From NCBI RefSeq assembly GCF_902506205.1, contig NZ_LR732816.1:2241604-2305603 (forward strand): DNA of 64,000 nt, read 5' to 3'. Both the position numbers and the translations under genes were made by a program. Positions 59,389 to 64,000 of this stretch are shown piece by piece. Each line of letters opens with the position of its first letter. Position 1 is the first letter of the stretch. The DNA is from Brevundimonas sp. G8. Its GTDB lineage: Bacteria > Pseudomonadota > Alphaproteobacteria > Caulobacterales > Caulobacteraceae. The notes beneath the pieces were generated by a model. That model saw nothing but the letters and a program-made list of their open reading frames with translations, was not told the DNA's origin and did not search any database.

Positions 59389-60186
59389 TTAGGTCGATAA
59401 AGGCACGTTTTTACACCGCCGCACGATCATCGGCTGGATCAGCGGGGCCGCGCAGACCAGGCTGGCCTGACGTGGATCCGGCCGGTTGAACGCCCACGGC
59501 CGCCCGTGGTGATCGCTGACCTTGGCGCCCGCCTCCTGCGCGATCAGGCAGCCGGCGGCGACATCCCAGTCCCACTTCGGCGTCAGGGCCAGGGCGGCGT
59601 CGAAGGCGCCGGCGGCGACCAGCGCCATCCGATAGGCCAGGGCGTTGCGCTTGGAGAACCGCATCGGCGGCCAGGGCTCGTCGTCGAAATAGGGCGCTTC
59701 GATCAGTCGCGCATCGCCCAGGATGGAGGCGTCCTCCAGGGTATCGACATCCGAGGCGTGGATCGGCCGGCCGTTGCGTCGCGCCCCGCCGCCGCGCACA
59801 GCCACATAGGTCTCCTCGACTTCGGGCGCATGGATGACGGCGGCGACGACCTCGCCGTCCTCGACTACGGCGATGGGCACGCACCACCACGGCGTCCGCT
59901 TCATATAGGCGACCGTCCCGTCGATGGGGTCGACGATGAAGATGCGCCGCTTCGACAGCCGCTCGGGCGAATCCGCCGTCTCCTCCGACAGCCAGCCATA
60001 GTCCGGCCGCGCCGACAGCAGCCGGTCCTTCAGCATGGCGTCCACCTTCAGGTCGCCGCTGGTGACGGGCGAGCCGCCGACCTTGGATTCGATCTTCAGC
60101 CCCGCCTCGCGTTCGGCGATAGCCAACGTCCCGGCGTCGATGGCCGCCTGGCGGATCAGGTCGAGGTCGGCGTCCAGATCCATCAT
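59389..60186 (-). CDS. Inositol monophosphatase-family / CysQ-type phosphatase
   Basis: This 265-residue metal-dependent phosphatase has DPIDGTVAYMKR and LSEETADS, the metal-binding motifs of the IMPase/CysQ superfamily, and WDVAAGCLIAQEAGAKVSD near the end. CysQ hydrolyses 3'-phosphoadenosine 5'-phosphate; inositol monophosphatase is the alternative. The start overlaps the PmbA stop as ATGATG, so the pair is coupled. Confidence 0.87.
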   Translation of the reverse strand: MMDLDADLDLIRQAAIDAGTLAIAEREAGLKIESKVGGSPVTSGDLKVDAMLKDRLLSARPDYGWLSEETADSPERLSKRRIFIVDPIDGTVAYMKRTPWWCVPIAVVEDGEVVAAVIHAPEVEETYVAVRGGGARRNGRPIHASDVDTLEDASILGDARLIEAPYFDDEPWPPMRFSKRNALAYRMALVAAGAFDAALALTPKWDWDVAAGCLIAQEAGAKVSDHHGRPWAFNRPDPRQASLVCAAPLIQPMIVRRCKNVPLST

Positions 60187-61538
60187 TTTCCCGCGATGGC
60201 CACCGCGTCGAACATCAGGCTGGGCACGTTGAACCCGCCCCGGAACTCCAGGTCCGATCCGCGCTGAATGCGCAGATACAGGTCGGTCAGCTTGCCCGCC
60301 ACCGTGACCTCGCTGACCGGATAGGCGATCACGCCGTTTTCGAACCAGAAGCCGGACACACCGGCGGACCAGTCGCCGGTATTTCCGTTCAGCGACGGCC
60401 CGAACATGGAGGTGACCAGCAGGCCGGTCCCGGCGTCCGCCATCAGGCCCGCCAGATCCCGCTCGCCCGGCTCCATGTGCAGATTGTGGGTCGAGACGCC
60501 GGACGGCCCGGCCAGACCGCGCGCCGCATGGCCGGTCGATTCCAGACCCAACTGGCGAGCGGCGGCGCTGTTCAACAGCCAGGTGTTCAGCACCCCATCC
60601 TCGAACAGGGCGCGCTTCTCGACCGCCACGCCCTCGTCGTCGAACGGGGTGGATCCCATGCCGCGCGGGCGGAATGGATCGTCGATCAGGGTTACGCCCT
60701 CGGCGAACACCCGCTGGCCCAGCCGCTCCTTCAGGAAGGAGGTGCCGCGCGCGATGGATGGGCCGGAAATGGCGCCGATGGCCGGCGACACGATCTGGCC
60801 CGACATGCGGTTGTCGAAGATGACCGGGGCCGTGGTCGAGGCGATCTTGCGCGGCCCCACGCGGGCGACCGCGCGCTCGCCCGCCGTGCGCCCTATCAGC
60901 TCGGGGGCCGGCAGGTCGGACAGGTGACGGGTCGAACGGCTCTCGCCGCCGCGCTCCATCGCGCCGTCCTTTTCCGCGATGACGCCGACGCCCAGCGAGA
61001 AGGCCGAACCTTCATAGGCGCCATCGAACCCGTGCGAGGTCACCAGACGCCAGCGGGTGGAGGACCAGCCGGCATGGCCGCCCTCCGACCGCGCCACGCC
61101 CGTCACGGCCAAGGCCGCCGCTTCGGCTTCGGCCGAGACCTGTTCCAGGACTTGAGCGCTGCGCTCGCTGGGATCGAACAGGTCTAGATCGACGAACGGC
61201 CCGCGCGCCAACCGATCCTCGGGGGCGAAACCGGCATGGGGATCTTCCGGCGCCAGACGCGCCATGGCCACGGCCCGTTCGACCAGTCGCGCCTGGGTCG
61301 CGGGCGAAAGATCGGAGGCCGAGACCGACGCCTGGCGCTGGCCCACGAAGACCCTCAGGCCCAGGTCGCGCGATTCCTCACGTTCGACGTCTTCCAGCTT
61401 GCCGTTGCGCACCCCGACCGACAGGGACCGGCGATCGGCGCTGACCGCCTCGGCGGCGTCGGCGCCGGCCCTTAAGGCCGCCTGGACGATGTCGTTGAGA
61501 AGATCGGTGGAAACGGGCGCAGCCAGGGTTTCAGTCAT
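60183..61538 (-). CDS. pmbA: TldD/PmbA-family metallopeptidase subunit
   Basis: PmbA (TldE) forms a peptidase with TldD that degrades small peptides and matures some modified peptides. The 451-residue protein has AADAAEAVSADRRSLSVGVRNGKLEDVEREES near the start and MFGPSLNGNTGDWSAGVSGFWFENG near the end, typical of PmbA. The TldD metal motif HExxxH is not expected and is absent. tldD is not in the window. Confidence 0.9.
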   Translation of the reverse strand: MTETLAAPVSTDLLNDIVQAALRAGADAAEAVSADRRSLSVGVRNGKLEDVEREESRDLGLRVFVGQRQASVSASDLSPATQARLVERAVAMARLAPEDPHAGFAPEDRLARGPFVDLDLFDPSERSAQVLEQVSAEAEAAALAVTGVARSEGGHAGWSSTRWRLVTSHGFDGAYEGSAFSLGVGVIAEKDGAMERGGESRSTRHLSDLPAPELIGRTAGERAVARVGPRKIASTTAPVIFDNRMSGQIVSPAIGAISGPSIARGTSFLKERLGQRVFAEGVTLIDDPFRPRGMGSTPFDDEGVAVEKRALFEDGVLNTWLLNSAAARQLGLESTGHAARGLAGPSGVSTHNLHMEPGERDLAGLMADAGTGLLVTSMFGPSLNGNTGDWSAGVSGFWFENGVIAYPVSEVTVAGKLTDLYLRIQRGSDLEFRGGFNVPSLMFDAVAIAGK

Positions 61539-61577
61539 GCCCCGATATGGCGGACGGCTTGCTGCACCGCAACCGCG

Positions 61578-61985
61578 TCAGACGACGGCGAAGGCGATCA
61601 GGCCCACGGCCGCCGTCAGTAAGGCCACCCAGGTCAGCAACATGCCGATCACCCGACCCAGCGACGGCCCGGTCTGGAACAGCAGGCCCAGGGCATGGAC
61701 AATCCGTCCGACCAGCAGGGTCGCGCCAACGCCGTGAACCATCCAGGCGGGCGCGCCGACGGCGGCCAGCAGCAGCATGGCGATCATGCCCGGCGTCGCA
61801 TATTCCACCAGATTGCCGAAGGCCCGGCTGGCGGCCATCAGGTCCGAGTTTCCGCCGTCCCCGAACGACACCATGTGCTTGCGCCGTCCGCTGACCACGA
61901 TGCCCGACAGCACCAGCATCATCAGGATCAGCAGGCCGCTCCACAGGGCGGCGGCCTGGACGGCGTACATCAGCGGTGTGGTCAT
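61578..61985 (-). CDS. MAPEG-family membrane protein
   Basis: The 135-residue protein has four hydrophobic segments and the MAPEG-like features AASRAFGNLVEYATPGMIAMLLLAA and RIVHALGLLFQTG. Eukaryotic members handle glutathione and eicosanoids; bacterial relatives (glutathione-dependent membrane transferases) are poorly known. It starts 3 bp after the M14 peptidase stop and is probably in the same transcript. Confidence 0.87.
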   Translation of the reverse strand: MTTPLMYAVQAAALWSGLLILMMLVLSGIVVSGRRKHMVSFGDGGNSDLMAASRAFGNLVEYATPGMIAMLLLAAVGAPAWMVHGVGATLLVGRIVHALGLLFQTGPSLGRVIGMLLTWVALLTAAVGLIAFAVV

Positions 61986-61988
61986 GGA

Positions 61989-63821
61989 TCAGTTCTCGCG
62001 CCCGACGGGGTAGAGCAGATAGTGGTCGTCGTAGAAGGGCGTGCGTTCGTAGAACCAGGCCAGACGCGCCTGCGGATCGGCCGCGAACGCCGCATCGCCA
62101 GCGACCTTAGCCTCGAACTCGGCCTTCAGCGCGGGGTCGGCCGTCATCATCTTGTCCGCCAGCGGCGCGATGGCGTAGGCCTCGATATATTCGACCCGGC
62201 TCATGACCTCGGGGAACATGCCCCAGGCGAAGAAGCTCTCGCTGGACTGCGGCTCAAGCAACAAGACGACGATGTCGCCCAGCGGCTGATCCGTCGGCAC
62301 CCGGACCGAACCGGTGGGGAAGGTCCAGTCGCGCTTCTCGACCTCGACCGCTTTCACCGAGGCCTGGACGTGACCCTCGTTGGTCCGGGTCGCCAGCTTG
62401 GGCTCGACCAGCCGCAACATCGACAAATTGACTGTGCGCGGCGCCTCGACCGTCTCCATCGCGATCCCGTGCGTCTTCAGCCGTTCGATGATGTCGGTGC
62501 GATAGCCCGGCACCCAATAGGCGGTCGGCCGCGTCAGTGTCAGGGTCGGCTTTGAGCCATAGAAAGGCATCTGCCACAGCTCGGGATCCGGTTGTCCCAG
62601 CCAGCGGATTTCTTTCCGGCCCGAGGCGGGGCTGTCGTACATCTCGTACAGGATGCCCTTGAACGGCCGGGTGGAGGACGGCGTCTCGTCGGCCTCGAAG
62701 TTGGCGGGGATCTGCGCGGGGCGCAGGGCCTCGTCCTGATCGGTCGCGGCCCTCAGATCCGCCCCCTGATCGGCCAGCAACCGCATCGCCTCCTCGATGA
62801 AGACATAGGTGCCCAGCACCCGCTGCTCGTGCGGCTTCAGGCTGTGGTTCTCGATCAGAATGGTCGGCACATGCGCCGCCGAGCCCCAGCCGTTCGAGAA
62901 CCGCTCGCCCAGGCCGCCGTCCGACAGACCCTTCCTGGGCTCGTCGTCATCCATGCCGAACACCAGTTCGCCGGGGATATGGCCCTCGCGCTCCAGCGCC
63001 GTGTTCATCGCCGGCTTGAAGATCGAATCCAGCCAGGCCGAGCCGTTGGGCGAGCGGCTGAACGCCCCGTCCTCGCCGTTGAAGCCGTAGGTGACGTCGT
63101 ACTGGTAATCCATGCCGTCGGTGACGTGGACGTCCACATACAGGTCCGGCCGGTATTTCAGGATCAGGCCGCGAACCGCCCGCATCTCGGGCTGGTCCAG
63201 TTTCAGATAGTCGCGGTTCAGGTTCTGGTTGGTCGCCGTGTTACGCCAGCCCTGGATACGCGGCCCGCGCTGGTTGGGGCGGGAATAGGCGCTGGCCCGC
63301 TCATGGCCATCAACGCTCAGGATCGGGATTAGGATCAGGTTGACCCGGTCCAGCAGGGCGTCCTTGCCGTAAAAGGCGATGTCGCGCAGCAGCATCATGC
63401 CCGCGTCCTTGCCGTCGATCTCGCCGGGATGGATGCCGGCCTGGATCATCAGCACCGGCTTGGCCGGATCGAACGCAGCGCCGTCCTTGGAGGCGATTAC
63501 CGCATAGATGGGCCGCCCCTCGGGCGAGACGCCGAACTGCTCGATGCGGATCAGGTCGCTGGCCTGATCCAGACGGTCGAACCAGGCGCGGGTATCGACG
63601 TAGTCGGGGCTGAAATCATGCGCCGGATCGGCCTCGAACGCTGTGACCCACGGGTCGCTCGCGTCGCGCAACAGGGCCTTGGACGCCCCATCCCAGGCCG
63701 GCGCGGGCGGCAGGAAGGCCTGGTCCCAGGGGGCGGTGTTGGGAAGCGTCTGGGACATGGCGGGGCTCACGCTACAGGCAAGGGCGGCAAGGAAGGCCGA
63801 AACCAGAAGAGGGGACTGCAT
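61989..63821 (-). CDS. Secreted M14-family zinc carboxypeptidase
   Basis: The 610-residue protein has a signal peptide (LLVSAFLAALACSVSPAMSQ) and an M14 peptidase domain: the first zinc pair His131 and Glu134 in AGIHPGEIDGKDAG, then NLNRDYLKLDQPEMRAVRGLI and the third zinc histidine in DLYVDVHVTDG. The C-terminal third is an extra beta-rich domain. It should trim carboxy-terminal residues in the periplasm. The ATG at 63821 is chosen because the 47 in-frame codons upstream are not protein-like. Confidence 0.9.
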   Translation of the reverse strand: MQSPLLVSAFLAALACSVSPAMSQTLPNTAPWDQAFLPPAPAWDGASKALLRDASDPWVTAFEADPAHDFSPDYVDTRAWFDRLDQASDLIRIEQFGVSPEGRPIYAVIASKDGAAFDPAKPVLMIQAGIHPGEIDGKDAGMMLLRDIAFYGKDALLDRVNLILIPILSVDGHERASAYSRPNQRGPRIQGWRNTATNQNLNRDYLKLDQPEMRAVRGLILKYRPDLYVDVHVTDGMDYQYDVTYGFNGEDGAFSRSPNGSAWLDSIFKPAMNTALEREGHIPGELVFGMDDDEPRKGLSDGGLGERFSNGWGSAAHVPTILIENHSLKPHEQRVLGTYVFIEEAMRLLADQGADLRAATDQDEALRPAQIPANFEADETPSSTRPFKGILYEMYDSPASGRKEIRWLGQPDPELWQMPFYGSKPTLTLTRPTAYWVPGYRTDIIERLKTHGIAMETVEAPRTVNLSMLRLVEPKLATRTNEGHVQASVKAVEVEKRDWTFPTGSVRVPTDQPLGDIVVLLLEPQSSESFFAWGMFPEVMSRVEYIEAYAIAPLADKMMTADPALKAEFEAKVAGDAAFAADPQARLAWFYERTPFYDDHYLLYPVGREN

Positions 63822-63886
63822 GGCCTTTCGTGAGCCGATTGCGCCCGGCTTACAAGAAGGCGGCTGACAAGGGGCTGGGCAAGGTT

Positions 63887-64000
63887 TCAACCGCCGCCGC
63901 CCAGCGCGGGCGCCCACCCACCGGCCTTGAGCAGCAGCGCCGCCGAGTTCCCCATCTGCCAAAGGCTGTAGAGCAGCACGACGGCCAGAGCTCCGACAGC
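63887..64000 (-). CDS. C-terminus of a membrane protein (partial)
   Basis: A frame entering from the right edge gives the last 37 residues of a protein, ending at a stop at 63887-63889. It has one hydrophobic stretch (AVGALAVVLLYSLWQMG) and a glycine-rich end. The start and most of the gene lie outside the window; the family cannot be named. Confidence 0.5.
   Translation of the reverse strand, partial: AVGALAVVLLYSLWQMGNSAALLLKAGGWAPALGGGG

Overview
This is a high-GC (roughly two-thirds G+C by eye), gene-dense chromosomal segment of an alphaproteobacterium. Gene content and order point to Caulobacterales, most likely a Brevundimonas-like organism. The supporting features are the F0 ATP synthase operon with paired B' and B subunits and no F1 genes, split glycine decarboxylase (GcvPA and GcvPB), a DUF3035/BamF-type lipoprotein, the dgt/SPOR/nagZ/scpA/scpB run, a DUF4170 gene near Kdo transferase, and many short palindromic intergenic repeats. 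Taxonomy is an inference from gene content, not a search result. I see no rRNA, tRNA, CRISPR array, prophage or insertion sequence.

Layout. 1-5.3 kb: the tail of an unknown gene, pyruvate:quinone oxidoreductase (poxB), an orphan D12-class adenine methyltransferase with a small membrane protein, then rnhB and tag on the opposite strand, followed by about 490 bp without a gene that holds nested inverted repeats. 5.3-10.4 kb: an SDR and ygfZ, a small possibly leaderless membrane protein, a PAS-HisKA-REC protein with no ATPase domain, a YkgJ-type cysteine-cluster protein with a secreted retropepsin-like protein, and a coiled-coil peptide. 10.5-16.4 kb: a GT9 glycosyltransferase, a dihydroorotase-like enzyme, a TyrA-type dehydrogenase, a lower-GC hypothetical, an alpha/beta hydrolase and an SdpR/SdpI-like pair. 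16.5-20.4 kb: a TonB-dependent siderophore-type receptor, a PepSY membrane protein, a small membrane protein and erpA. 20.4-26.7 kb: dgt, SPOR protein, nagZ, scpA, scpB and a CHASE4 histidine kinase. 26.7-30.5 kb: ispH and atpI-B-E-F'-F with a strong terminator. 30.5-33.4 kb: two small membrane proteins and a divergent SDR/TetR pair. 33.5-38.4 kb: the glycine cleavage operon gcvT-H-PA-PB behind a tandem glycine riboswitch.

38.5-42.5 kb: an HSL-type hydrolase, class I fructose bisphosphatase coupled to nicotinamidase, and adenine deaminase. 42.6-48.6 kb: argS with a secreted hypothetical, a PaaI thioesterase, the BamF-like lipoprotein, lspA and xseA. 48.6-53.2 kb: small envelope proteins, purD, a RelB/ParE-like toxin-antitoxin pair, an L,D-transpeptidase-like protein and a secreted amidohydrolase. 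53.2-64 kb: a lipid A/Kdo assembly cluster (ABC flippase, DUF374 acyltransferase, waaA, lpxK) joined by 4-bp stop/start overlaps, beside a CtpA-like tyrosine phosphatase, DUF4170, a CysQ-type phosphatase, PmbA, a MAPEG protein, a secreted M14 carboxypeptidase and the tail of a membrane protein.

Most of the window is housekeeping. The less ordinary signals are the kinase-like protein without an ATPase domain, two families of palindromic repeats (two related copies sit on either side of gcvH inside the riboswitch-controlled operon), the nested repeats upstream of tag, candidate operators overlapping regulator start codons, several small membrane proteins, and a dihydroorotase-like enzyme whose HxH metal motif reads QxH. 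I found no convincing wholly new defence or biosynthetic system.
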